A stretch of DNA of 64,000 bases from Nonomuraea indica (GTDB lineage Bacteria; Actinomycetota; Actinomycetes; Streptosporangiales; Streptosporangiaceae), in the NCBI RefSeq assembly GCF_002850745.1, contig NZ_KZ559471.1:225091-289090 (forward strand), written 5' to 3'. Below, one piece after another: positions 8,491 to 16,817 of this stretch. The notes beneath the pieces are model-generated. The model had not been told where the DNA came from. It saw nothing but the letters and a program-made list of their open reading frames with translations, and made no database searches. Both the position numbers and the translations under genes were made by a program. Position 1 is the stretch's first letter, and each line of letters opens with the position of its first letter.

Positions 8491-8688
8491 ATGGCGGGCA
8501 GGTATGTGATCACCAAGGACGAGCGGGGCGACTTCCGCTTCGCGCTGGTCGCGGCCAACGGCCAGACCGTCGCCGTCAGCGCGCCGTTCCGGACGAAGCC
8601 GGCCTGCGTGAACGGCATCGAATCGGTCCGCCGGATCGCCGCGGACGCCACGATCGACGACCGCACCGTCCCCGCGACGGCCACCTGA
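8491..8688 (+). CDS. DUF1508 (YegP-like) small protein
   Basis: A 65-residue protein matching one DUF1508 repeat: YVITKDERGDFRFALVAANG, then a turn and the helix part of the unit (CVNGIESVRRIA). Family members are small alpha/beta proteins of unclear role. I chose the ATG at 8491 because GGGGGAG lies 3-4 nt upstream; the open frame extends further but without a start signal. It is divergent from the carboxypeptidase gene. Confidence 0.75.
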   Translation: MAGRYVITKDERGDFRFALVAANGQTVAVSAPFRTKPACVNGIESVRRIAADATIDDRTVPATAT

Positions 8689-8708
8689 CACCCCGGAGCC
8701 GGCGGGCG

Positions 8709-9239
8709 TCAGCGGGACAGCGACTCCGCCTCCGCTCTCGCGGCCCGCCTGCGGCGGCGCCGGGCGACGAGCACGGCCGCGCCGGCGGCCGCCAGCACCG
8801 CCACCCCGCCGGCCGCCACCGGCGACTGGGCCGCCAGTTGCAGCCAGCCCCACACCAGCGCCGTCAGACCGAACCACCACATCGGGGCCCAGGTCAGGCA
8901 GCCGAGCGCGCTGGCCACCACGTACCACGGATAGGAGACCCGCAGCGCGCCCGCCACCCACGGCAGGGTGTGCCGCAGCATCGGCACCCAGAAGCACCCG
9001 TAGACGGCCAGCGCCCCCCACCGCTGCACGATGGCCTCGACCTTGCCGATGCGCTCCCGGCCCAGCTTGACCCCGATGCGCGAGTCGTAGAGCCGCTCAC
9101 CGAGCCGGCGCCCCACCCAGTAGTAGACCTGGAACGCTCCGAAGAGAGCGATGATCAGGATGACGCCCACCAGCCAGTACGGCAGGCCCAGCCAGAACGG
9201 CTCGGTGGGGGCGGGGACGGCGAGGACCGGACGCCACAT
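8709..9239 (-). CDS. DedA/VTT-type membrane protein, probably iron-regulated
   Basis: A 176-residue membrane protein with the DedA (SNARE-associated/VTT) pattern: YWVGRRLGERLYDSRIGVKL, then RWGALAVYGCFWVPMLRHTL with the re-entrant, Pro-containing segment PWVAGALRVSYPWYVVASAL. Family members act as lipid scramblases or support membrane homeostasis. It ends in a poly-Arg stretch. An IdeR/DtxR-type iron box lies 29 bp upstream of the start and overlaps a TAGGCT -10 element, so the gene is probably repressed when iron is plentiful. That is unusual for this family. Confidence 0.75.
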   Translation of the reverse strand: MWRPVLAVPAPTEPFWLGLPYWLVGVILIIALFGAFQVYYWVGRRLGERLYDSRIGVKLGRERIGKVEAIVQRWGALAVYGCFWVPMLRHTLPWVAGALRVSYPWYVVASALGCLTWAPMWWFGLTALVWGWLQLAAQSPVAAGGVAVLAAAGAAVLVARRRRRRAARAEAESLSR

Positions 9240-9267
9240 CGGAGAACATCACCACCCCTGGGAGTAC

Positions 9268-9286
9268 AAAGGTCAGCCTAACCTTA
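9268..9286 (-). promoter_or_regulatory. Iron box (IdeR/DtxR/DmdR operator)
   Basis: On the minus strand this reads TAAGGTTAGGCTGACCTTT. It matches the mycobacterial IdeR consensus TTAGGTTAGGCTAACCTAA at 15 of 19 positions. The central TAGGCT is also a likely -10 hexamer, so Fe2+-loaded repressor would block RNA polymerase directly. Confidence 0.7.
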
Positions 9287-9449
9287 GTTCAAGGCGTCAA
9301 AGGTCGCCATGCCGGACCGCACGGTCTCCGCAAACGGCGCGCGCGCGGACAAGCGGGCCACAACCACCCTCCTCTCCACCTTAAAGGCGGTCGAGGGAGG
9401 AGCGCTGATCATGGTGACGAGAAGCACAGTGGCACTGGCCACCACGGCG

Positions 9450-12400
9450 TCACACGCCGGCGGACCGCCGCGCCGCCTCCACCCAGCGGGGCACGCCGAC
9501 CCGTTCGGCCACCTCCAGCGCCTTGGCGTAGTGCTCGCGCGCCGCGTCGGGCTGACCCAGCCGGACGGCCAGGTCGCCCAGTGTCAGCGCCACCGGCCAC
9601 AGCGCCACGACGCCGGTGCCGGCGCCCGCCACCCGGTCGGCGAACGGCTTGAGCTTGTCGTAGCAGTCGACCATCCGCTCCCGGTCGTCGAGCAGCATCC
9701 CGGCCAGCGCCCGCCACGTCATCGCCAGCTCGTACAGGAAGTCGGGCCGCACCGGCGGCCGGACGGCCGCCACCGCCTTGGCGTCGGCGAGGTGACCCGC
9801 CGAGGCCAGCGCCAGCGCGTAGGCGTCGAGCGTCCACTTGGCGCCGCGCTGGTGAGCCTCGCCCAGCGCCTCGACCATCCCGGCCGCCCGGCCGTCGACC
9901 AGGTGCAGGCAGAACATGGTGATCAGCGGCAGGTCCTGGCGGCCCTCCAGCATGCCGGCCCGGGCCGTCATCCGGGCCGCCTCACGGTAGGCCCGCTCGG
10001 CCCCGGCCCAGTCACCGGCGATCATCAGCCGCTGCCCGGAGTACCAGGCGCACACCGCCGCCGGCGCCGACAGGTCGTACTGGCGGGCCAGCCGGTCGGC
10101 CGCCGCGGCGTGCTCGTCGGCCACGGCGAACTCGCCGCGGGCCGCGGCGCACTCCAGCAGCACCAGGTGCGCCAGCGCCTGGGTGGCCATCTGCCCGGAC
10201 CGCTGCGCGACCTCCAGCAGCTCGCGCCCGATGCCCTCGCGCGTGTCCACGGCCGGGATGTCGTAGGACTGCCGCAGCCGCCCGCTGAGCGCGGCGGCGA
10301 GCAGCACCGGGTCGCCGCTCTGCCGGGCGAGCTCCAGCGCCTCCAGCGACGCCTGCCGGCCCCGCTCCGGCGAGGAGGACCCCTCCAGCTCCAGCGCCAG
10401 CGTGGTGAGCAGGCTGGCACGCAGCGTCTGCTCGCCCTCCGGCAGCTCCATCAGCGCCTTCTCGGTGACGTCGACGATCTCCCACGCGGTGCGGGTGAAA
10501 TCGCGGGCCATGCCCTTGTGCGGCACGGCCAGCGACGCCGCCACCCGCGCGGTGATCTCCAGGTCACCGAGCGGCAGCGCGGCGTCCATCGCCTCGCGGC
10601 GCAGCAGCCGGGCCGCCGCCATGTCACCGCACAGCGCCAGGGCCCGGATGCGGCGCAGCATGAGCTGCAGCCGGTCCTTGGTGTCGCCGCCCGTCCGGCT
10701 GAACGCGGCGATGGCCTGCTCCCACAACGTCGCCGCCTCGCGATGCGCGAAGCGGCGCTCGGCCTGCTCGGCCGCTAAACCCGCGTAGTGGACGGCCTTC
10801 TCGGCCGCGTCGGCGGCGTAGTAGTGGTGGGCGAGCGCGGCCACGTCGGACGGCGCCCGCCGTTCGATGACCGCGGCCACGGCCGCGTGCAGCCGGGTGC
10901 GGCGCAGCCGCGAGGCGTCGGAGTAGATGGTGTCGCGGACCAGGTCGTGGTCGAACCTGAGCAGACCGGGGCCGGGCTCGGTCACCAGACCGGCCAGCAG
11001 CGCCGCCTCCACCGCCTCCACCACGGCGTCCGTGCTGTCACCGCGCCCGCCGCGCTCGTCACCGGCGTCACCGTCCGCACGCGAGCTTCTGCGCTCCATG
11101 TCACCGGCCACGTCGACCAGCACGTCCACGTCCACGTCACGGCCGATCACCGCGGCCTGCAGCAGGATCTGCTGGGCGCCGGCGGGCAGCCGCGAGATGC
11201 GCCGCCGCAGCACGTCGCGCACGCCCGACGGAACCCGCGACAGCACCTCGGCCGCGCTGGCCCGGTCGGCGGCGGCCTCGGAGTCGAGCAGCCGCACGGT
11301 CTCGCGGACGAAGAACGGGTTTCCGGCGGTCCGCTCGACGATCGACTCGACGGCGTCCTCGTCGATCTCGCGCACGCAGGTCGCCCGGACCAGCTCGGCC
11401 ACGGCCTTCGGGTCGAGGCCGGACAGCCCCACGCGTACCGGGCCGAGCCGGGCGAGCGCGGCCAGCACGTCGGACTGGCGGTCGTCCAGCTCGCTCTCGC
11501 GGCAGGTGACCACGAGCAGCACCCGGCTGGTCGCGAGCAGGCTCGGCAGAGCGCGCAGCAGGGCGAGCGTCTGGTCGTCGGCCCAGTGCAGGTCTTCGAG
11601 GGTCAGCAGCACCGGCGCGCGGCGCGCCACCCCGGCGAGGTAGCCGCCGACCGCGCGGTGCAGGCGGAACCCGCCCGACACCTCGTCGTCATCGGGGTCG
11701 GGGGCGGCGTCGTCCAGCAGCGGCGCCAGGAGCTGGGCGTACTCGCCCGCCCCCGTCACGCCGACGAGCGAGCGCAGGATCTCCACCCACGCCCAGCCGG
11801 GCGGCGTGGCACTGGAGTCGGGGCAGGCGCCCGACGCGGTGATCCAGCCGTCGCCGGCCAGCCCGCTCTGCAGGCGGCGCAGCAGAGTCGTCTTGCCGGC
11901 GCCCGCGACGCCGGTGACGATCGCCACCTGGAACCTGCCGGTGCGCGCCGCGGCCGACGTGAGCCGGGCCAGCTCGGCCTCGCGGCCGACGAACGGCTCG
12001 GGCTCCAGCGGCGGCGGCTCCACGGCCGCGGCCGGTCGCGGCGGCCAGGTGTCGGCGGCCGGCACGGCCCGCGCCGGCCGCTGGGGCGGCACCAGCTCCA
12101 ACTCCGGCGACTGGGCGAGGATGTCGGACTCCAGCTTGCGCAGCGCCGGCCCCGGGTCGATGCCCAGCTCGTCGGCCAGCATGTTGCGCGCCCGGCGCAG
12201 CGCGGCCAGCGCGTCGCCCTGCCGGCCGCACCGGTAGAGGCCCAGCGCGAGCAGCCGCCAGCCCTCCTCGCGCAGTGGATGCTCGGAGGTGAGCGCCTCC
12301 AGGTCGGGCACGGTCTCGGCGGGCATGGCGAGACGCAGCCCGGTGTCGGCGTGGCGTTCGCGCGCCACCAGCCTCAGCTCGGTGAGCCGGTTGACCTCCG

Positions 12401-12869
12401 CCTCGGCCCACGGCTGGTCGGCGAAGTCGGAGTAGGGGGTGCCCCGCCACAGGCCGAGCGCCTTCTCCAGGCGGCCGCGCGCCGACTGCGGGTCGCCCTC
12501 CTCCAGATGCTCGCCCGCGGCCCGGACCAGCTGCTCGAACCTGAGCGCGTCGACCTGGTCGGGCGCCACCCGCAGCGCGTAGCCGGAGGCGACCGTCACC
12601 AGCAGCCGGTTGGGGCCGCCGCGCGGCCGGCCCGGCTCGAGCACCCGGCGCAGCCGCGAGATGTAGACCTGAAGACCGGACTGAGCCCCCTTGGCCGTGT
12701 CGTCGTCCCACAGGTCGTACAGGAGCGTGTCGACCGGCACGACCTGCCCTCTGGCAACGAGGAGCCGGGCGAGGACGGCCCGCTGCCGCAACCCGCCGAG
12801 GTCGAGTTCGTCGTCGCCGTACGCCTCGACTGGCCCCAGAACCCGGAACGCCACCATGTCAGCCGCCAC
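9450..12869 (-). CDS. AfsR/SARP-like regulator with AAA ATPase and TPR region
   Basis: An 1139-residue transcriptional regulator. An N-terminal OmpR-type winged helix (about 5-95; RQRAVLARLLVARGQVVPVD) and a BTAD domain (about 105-250; ending RARNMLADELGIDPGPALRK) form a SARP module. An AAA/STAND ATPase follows, with Walker A GVAGAGKTT (about 318) and Walker B LLTLEDLHWADD. The rest is TPR-like helices. Such proteins activate secondary metabolism or stress genes after ATP-driven oligomerisation. It starts at GTG 12869 or ATG 12857; neither has a good ribosome-binding site. No biosynthetic cluster lies nearby. Confidence 0.9.
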   Translation of the reverse strand: MAADMVAFRVLGPVEAYGDDELDLGGLRQRAVLARLLVARGQVVPVDTLLYDLWDDDTAKGAQSGLQVYISRLRRVLEPGRPRGGPNRLLVTVASGYALRVAPDQVDALRFEQLVRAAGEHLEEGDPQSARGRLEKALGLWRGTPYSDFADQPWAEAEVNRLTELRLVARERHADTGLRLAMPAETVPDLEALTSEHPLREEGWRLLALGLYRCGRQGDALAALRRARNMLADELGIDPGPALRKLESDILAQSPELELVPPQRPARAVPAADTWPPRPAAAVEPPPLEPEPFVGREAELARLTSAAARTGRFQVAIVTGVAGAGKTTLLRRLQSGLAGDGWITASGACPDSSATPPGWAWVEILRSLVGVTGAGEYAQLLAPLLDDAAPDPDDDEVSGGFRLHRAVGGYLAGVARRAPVLLTLEDLHWADDQTLALLRALPSLLATSRVLLVVTCRESELDDRQSDVLAALARLGPVRVGLSGLDPKAVAELVRATCVREIDEDAVESIVERTAGNPFFVRETVRLLDSEAAADRASAAEVLSRVPSGVRDVLRRRISRLPAGAQQILLQAAVIGRDVDVDVLVDVAGDMERRSSRADGDAGDERGGRGDSTDAVVEAVEAALLAGLVTEPGPGLLRFDHDLVRDTIYSDASRLRRTRLHAAVAAVIERRAPSDVAALAHHYYAADAAEKAVHYAGLAAEQAERRFAHREAATLWEQAIAAFSRTGGDTKDRLQLMLRRIRALALCGDMAAARLLRREAMDAALPLGDLEITARVAASLAVPHKGMARDFTRTAWEIVDVTEKALMELPEGEQTLRASLLTTLALELEGSSSPERGRQASLEALELARQSGDPVLLAAALSGRLRQSYDIPAVDTREGIGRELLEVAQRSGQMATQALAHLVLLECAAARGEFAVADEHAAAADRLARQYDLSAPAAVCAWYSGQRLMIAGDWAGAERAYREAARMTARAGMLEGRQDLPLITMFCLHLVDGRAAGMVEALGEAHQRGAKWTLDAYALALASAGHLADAKAVAAVRPPVRPDFLYELAMTWRALAGMLLDDRERMVDCYDKLKPFADRVAGAGTGVVALWPVALTLGDLAVRLGQPDAAREHYAKALEVAERVGVPRWVEAARRSAGV

Positions 12870-12920
12870 GCTATGCGGGCTTCCGAATCACGCACAAGGT
12901 CTGTGTTCTGTTTGGGATCG

Positions 12921-13979
12921 TCACTGGGTGGCCTTCGGTATCGCGGACGGGGGCTCCGTGGCGGCGCCACGGCCATCACGCCTGCGCAGGAGTGCCCACG
13001 CGCCCAGAGCCAGGCCGCCGAACGGGATCTCGATAGTGTAAGTCCAGAAGCCGAAAAGCAGTGCGGTGGCCGTCGCCTGAGGGGTGCCCACCCCGAAGAC
13101 GATCAGCAGGGCGGCGACCCCGCCCTCCATGATCCCCGCACCGCTGGGGGTGACCAGCGCGGTGGTCAGCACCCGCGACAGGGCGAAGACGGCGATCGAC
13201 TCGGCCAGCCCGGGATAGGCGCCGGTGGCCCGCATGCAGACCACCATGATCACCCACTGGAACCCGAGGAAGAACACCATCCCCAGCGACAGACCCGGCC
13301 AGCGGGTGTGGACGATGCCGGCGGTGTCCGCGCGCAGCCGGTCGAGCGCCCCGGAAGGACGCGCCCGCAGCCGCACCAGCCGGGCGAGCCCGTCGAGGCC
13401 CCGGCCCAGCAGCGCGGCGGCGCGGTCCCAGTAGAGGGCGGCGGCCACCACCGCGCACAGCACCAGGATGGACCCGGCGCCCACCCACCCGGCCCGCGCC
13501 ACCTGCGGGTTGGGCACCTGGCCCGCCAGCAGCAGCGCCATGATGCCGACAGCCGGCAGGACGAACCTGAACAACGTGTTCCAGATGCCGCTGACGAGCG
13601 TCATCACCACGATCGAGCGGTTGGCGAACCCCCAGCTCCGCGTCATCGCGAAGGTCAGCGCCACCCCCGCCGCGCCGCCGAACGGCAGCAGGTTGCTCAC
13701 CGCGCTGCCCGCCGCGTTGAGCGTCAGCGCCTGCAGCCGCCCGAGCCCCGGCAGCGACCCGGTCAGCACGAACGTGTAGGCGAGCAGGCTGAGCAGCCAC
13801 GTCGCCGCCATCAGCGCCACCACGCCGGGGCTGAGCGTGGCGAACACCGCGCCGACGTCGCGCCAGGACACCTCCTTGCCGGTGAGCGCCTGCACGATCT
13901 GCGGCAGGTAGACGACGAGCGCCACCGCCAGCGCGAGCGACAGCACGGACAACGCGATCTGGAGCCACTTGTTCCTCAT
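12921..13979 (-). CDS. Lysylphosphatidylglycerol-synthase-TM-like flippase (UPF0104)
   Basis: A 352-residue polytopic membrane protein of the MprF-flippase/AglD-like superfamily. The diagnostic core NAAGSAVSNLLPFGGAAGVA is present near residue 90, followed by several helices and, near the C-terminus, ALVTPSGAGIMEGGVAALLI. These proteins move or help attach polar lipids or lipid-linked sugars. There is no soluble synthetase domain. It lies 49 bp downstream of the PIG-L deacetylase, in the same orientation, and ahead of the AfsR-like gene. A GAGG sequence precedes the ATG at 13979. Confidence 0.85.
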   Translation of the reverse strand: MRNKWLQIALSVLSLALAVALVVYLPQIVQALTGKEVSWRDVGAVFATLSPGVVALMAATWLLSLLAYTFVLTGSLPGLGRLQALTLNAAGSAVSNLLPFGGAAGVALTFAMTRSWGFANRSIVVMTLVSGIWNTLFRFVLPAVGIMALLLAGQVPNPQVARAGWVGAGSILVLCAVVAAALYWDRAAALLGRGLDGLARLVRLRARPSGALDRLRADTAGIVHTRWPGLSLGMVFFLGFQWVIMVVCMRATGAYPGLAESIAVFALSRVLTTALVTPSGAGIMEGGVAALLIVFGVGTPQATATALLFGFWTYTIEIPFGGLALGAWALLRRRDGRGAATEPPSAIPKATQ

Positions 13980-14028
13980 CGGGCCTCAGTCTGCCCGGCG
14001 CGCGGCGACCGCGGATCACCCTCAGGTC

Positions 14029-14847
14029 TCATCTGGGCCATCGGTCCAGAGGGTGACTCAGGCGGGTGCCCGGCGGCAGGTCGCGGCGGACGTACCACTC
14101 GGTGCCGAACACCAGCCGGTACAGCGGGCCCGGCACCTTGAGCAGCACGGCGAGGGTGCGGTCGCTGTCGCCGCCGGTCGCCTGCGAGGCGTGCGCCGAC
14201 ATGGCGGCCCGCTTCTGCCGGGCGTACCTGCGGACGTTCACCCGGTGGGTGATGACCTCCCCCGGCGAGTAGGCGCTCTCGAACGTGCGCACGTCGAACT
14301 CCGGCGGGAACCGGTAGACCTTGCCCGCCAGCCGCAGCAGCCGCAGCAGGGGGTCGCGGTTGACCGTCGCCTCCAGCACGATCTCCGTGCCGGCGAGCTC
14401 CGCGGCCCGCCGCCCCACCCGGTGCACCTGCACGTGGTCGGGATGCCCGTAGCCGCCGGCCGGGTCGTAGATCGACAGCAGGTCGGCGTCCTCCTCGCGC
14501 AGGATCGCGGCCAGGCGGCCGGCCGCCTCCTCGGTGTCGGCGTCGATGAAGGCGTTGTCGGGGCGTTCCTCGGCGACGCCGCCCTTGGGGCTCAGGCCCG
14601 AGTCGCCGTAGCCCAGGCACTCCACCCGGGCGCAGCCGAGCAGCGCGGCCGACTCGTACAGCTCCTTGAGCCGGGTCCGCCCCAGCTCCTCGCCGGGCTC
14701 CATCTCGGCCAGGCCGCGCTCGCCCGCGGTGGCGACCACGAGCACCACGCGGTGCCCCTCGGCCGCGAGCATCGCCATCGTGCCCGCCGTCAGCAGGGCC
14801 TCGTCGTCGGGGTGGGCATGGAAGAACACAGCGGTACGTGGAGGCAC
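14029..14847 (-). CDS. PIG-L/LmbE-family zinc deacetylase
   Basis: A 272-residue deacetylase of the GlcNAc-PI de-N-acetylase/MshB/Bca family. FFHAHPDDEALLTAG holds the zinc ligands and general base (AHPDDE), and GYGHPDHVQVHR supplies the third ligand (HPDH). Substrates in the family are N-acetylglucosaminyl lipids or pseudo-disaccharides such as the mycothiol precursor. The GTG at 14847 has no ribosome-binding site but sits 6 nt after a minus-strand TAATCT. The neighbours (glycosyltransferase, flippase-like protein) suggest action on a glycolipid; that is inference. Confidence 0.88.
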   Translation of the reverse strand: MPPRTAVFFHAHPDDEALLTAGTMAMLAAEGHRVVLVVATAGERGLAEMEPGEELGRTRLKELYESAALLGCARVECLGYGDSGLSPKGGVAEERPDNAFIDADTEEAAGRLAAILREEDADLLSIYDPAGGYGHPDHVQVHRVGRRAAELAGTEIVLEATVNRDPLLRLLRLAGKVYRFPPEFDVRTFESAYSPGEVITHRVNVRRYARQKRAAMSAHASQATGGDSDRTLAVLLKVPGPLYRLVFGTEWYVRRDLPPGTRLSHPLDRWPR

Positions 14848-14870
14848 ACGCCCAGATTAGTCTGGGAGGG
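14848..14870. promoter_or_regulatory. Compact symmetrical divergent promoter (leaderless both ways)
   Basis: Only 23 bp separate the PIG-L start (GTG, 14847, minus) from the glycosyltransferase start (GTG, 14871, plus). On the plus strand TAGTCT (14858-14863) lies 7 nt before the GTG. On the minus strand TAATCT (14859-14854) lies 6 nt before the other GTG. The core AGATTAGTCT is palindromic at 8 of 10 positions. Both mRNAs would start at their start codons. Confidence 0.6.
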
Positions 14871-16007
14871 GTGCGGATCTTTCACGTGAGTGACTGTTAC
14901 CTGCCGCGGCTCGGGGGCATCGAGGTCCAGGTCGCCGACCTGGTGCGGATGCAGCGGCAGGCCGGCCACGAGGTCGAGGTGGCGACCGCGACCCGGGGCG
15001 AGGCGCTGCCCGGCGTCCACCGCGTCGTCGCCCGCATGCCCTTCGACCTGCCGGTGCACCCGTTCGGGGTGGGGCATCTCACACGGCGCATGACGTCCTC
15101 GCGGCCCGACGTGGTGCACGTGCACGCCGGCGCGGTCTCGCCGTTCGCCTGGATGGGCGTGCGCGCGGCCGTCCGCGCCGGGCTGCCGTGCGTGGTGACC
15201 GTGCACAGCATGTGGGACCCGCTCACCCGGCTCGTCCACCGGCTGCTCGGCGCGGCGTACGGCTGGCAGCGGTGGGGGCTGGTCGCCACCACGGTCAGCA
15301 CCGCCGCCGCGGTCCCCATCCGCTCGGTGGCGGGCCGCGGCGTGCCGGTGCACGTGGTCTCCAACGGCCTCGACCTGTCGGCCTGGCGCGCCTCCCCGGC
15401 GACCGGGGTACCGCCCGCCGCCGACCCGCGTGACGAGGTGCACATCGTGGCGGTCGGCCGGCTGGCGCCGCGCAAGCAGCCGGTACGCCTGCTCAGGCTG
15501 CTCGGCGCGGCCCGCGCCCGCGTCCCGGCGCACATCCCGCTGCGTGCCACCGTGGTCGGCGACGGCCCGGCCCGCGCCTCGATGGAGCGCTACCTGGCCA
15601 GGCACGGCATGACCGACTGGGTGTCGCTGCCCGGCCGCTACAGCCGCGAGCAGATCGCCAAGGTGCTCGAGTCGGCCGACGTGTTCGTGGCCCCGGCGCC
15701 GCGCGAGTCGTTCGGTATCGCGGCCCTGGAGGCGCGCGCCGCGGGGCTGCCCGTGGTGGCCAGATCGCAGAGCGGCGTCGCCGACTTCGTCACGCACGGC
15801 ACCGAGGGGCTGCTCGGCCGCGACCTGGGCGCGCTGGCCGAGGCCGTGGCCCGCCTGGCCACCGACGCCGCGCTGCGCGAGCGGATCACCGCGCACAACC
15901 GGGCCACGCCGCCGGCGGCGGGATCGTGGCCCGCCGTCCTCGACGGGTTCGACCGCGCGTACGAGCAGGCCGTCCGTACGGCGGAGCGCCGCGGAGCCCG
16001 AGGCTGA
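14871..16007 (+). CDS. GT4-family glycosyltransferase
   Basis: A 378-residue GT-B fold retaining glycosyltransferase. The N-terminal acceptor domain begins RIFHVSDCYLPRLGGIEVQV, and the C-terminal nucleotide-sugar domain contains VAVGRLAPRKQPVRLL and the E-x7-E motif in PRESFGIAALEARAAGLPVV. It probably transfers a sugar from UDP-, GDP- or ADP-sugar to a lipid, inositol or polysaccharide acceptor. The GTG at 14871 is the first residue of the conserved start and is preceded by TAGTCT at leaderless spacing. A start at 14838 would overlap the divergent gene. It is likely functionally linked to the PIG-L deacetylase. Confidence 0.9.
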   Translation: MRIFHVSDCYLPRLGGIEVQVADLVRMQRQAGHEVEVATATRGEALPGVHRVVARMPFDLPVHPFGVGHLTRRMTSSRPDVVHVHAGAVSPFAWMGVRAAVRAGLPCVVTVHSMWDPLTRLVHRLLGAAYGWQRWGLVATTVSTAAAVPIRSVAGRGVPVHVVSNGLDLSAWRASPATGVPPAADPRDEVHIVAVGRLAPRKQPVRLLRLLGAARARVPAHIPLRATVVGDGPARASMERYLARHGMTDWVSLPGRYSREQIAKVLESADVFVAPAPRESFGIAALEARAAGLPVVARSQSGVADFVTHGTEGLLGRDLGALAEAVARLATDAALRERITAHNRATPPAAGSWPAVLDGFDRAYEQAVRTAERRGARG

Positions 16008-16122
16008 GAGCGGCCTCGCCCACGCGATGACGGTCTCGATCCGGCGACGGCGCGGACAGGCGGCCCCGGCGCCGGCGGCCATCCAGGCCGCCGCCGGATA
16101 TTCGGTGGCGCCCGCCGGTCCG

Positions 16123-16746
16123 ATGACCGACGATGCCGAGGTGACCACCTCGGATGCGAGTGAGCCCGTCCCCGCGCGGTGGACGAAGTCGACCGTCTAC
16201 CTCGACATGTGGGTCGACCCCGACGACGACCCGCGCGAAACCGCCGCCGCGGCCGTCGACGAACGCGGCGTACTCCTCGACTATCTCCGCCACTACCGCC
16301 TCACCCTGGAGATGAAATGCGCGGGCCTGGACGCCGAGCAGCTCTCCCGGCGATCCGTCCCACCGTCCACGATGTCCCTGCTCGGGCTGGTGCGGCACCT
16401 GGCGGAGGGGGAGCGTCATCTTCGCCGCGTCATGGCCGGCGAGGACGCTCCGAAGCTCTACTGCACCGACGAGGACCGTGACGGCGACTGGAACGGCGCG
16501 ACCGCCGACCCGGACGTCGTCGCGGACGCCTTCCGGCAGTGGCGGGCCGAGGTGGAGCTCACCGACCGGTTCGTGGCCGGTGTCGCCGACCTCGGCACCT
16601 GGAACGCCGGAGTCTCCGACCTCGGCCCCGACGGGGCGAACCTGCAGCTGCGCGACATGCTGGTGGCGCAGATCGTGGAGTACGCGCGGCACTGCGGCCA
16701 CGCCGACCTCCTGCGCGAGCGCATCGACGGCCGCGTCGGCCAGTAG
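16123..16746 (+). CDS. DinB/DUF664-family protein (mycothiol-dependent-enzyme-like fold)
   Basis: A 207-residue protein with the DinB four-helix pattern. LLDYLRHYRLTLEMKCAGLD begins the core, SLLGLVRHLAEGERHLRRVM carries the first metal-ligand His region, and QIVEYARHCGHADLLRERID supplies the conserved C-terminal H-x3-H ligands. DUF664 members are thought to be metal- and thiol-dependent enzymes, often tied to mycothiol; the reaction is unknown here. The start is uncertain: ATG 16123 gives the usual N-terminus (TDDAEVTTSDASEP), while an in-frame ATG at 16027 gives a 32-residue basic extension. Confidence 0.8.
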   Translation: MTDDAEVTTSDASEPVPARWTKSTVYLDMWVDPDDDPRETAAAAVDERGVLLDYLRHYRLTLEMKCAGLDAEQLSRRSVPPSTMSLLGLVRHLAEGERHLRRVMAGEDAPKLYCTDEDRDGDWNGATADPDVVADAFRQWRAEVELTDRFVAGVADLGTWNAGVSDLGPDGANLQLRDMLVAQIVEYARHCGHADLLRERIDGRVGQ

Positions 16747-16817
16747 CGCCGCGACGCGTCCGCCGGGCCGGCTCGCGAACGAGGGCTCCGGCGAAGGACG
16801 CGAACGGCCGGGTACGC

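Noticed and set aside
9309..10778. 489-codon plus-strand frame opposite the AfsR-like gene
   Set aside because: Shadow of the real minus-strand gene; no motifs, biased composition.
9450..12869. AfsR/SARP-like regulator as a marker of an antibiotic gene cluster
   Set aside because: No PKS, NRPS, terpene or RiPP genes occur in the window; the neighbours are glycan- or membrane-related.
10788..14141. Very long plus-strand open frame (over 1100 codons) opposite the AfsR-like, flippase and PIG-L genes
   Set aside because: It is antisense to three genes with clear domain motifs, and its translation is Arg/Gly/Gln/His-rich low complexity, the usual artefact of third-position GC bias.
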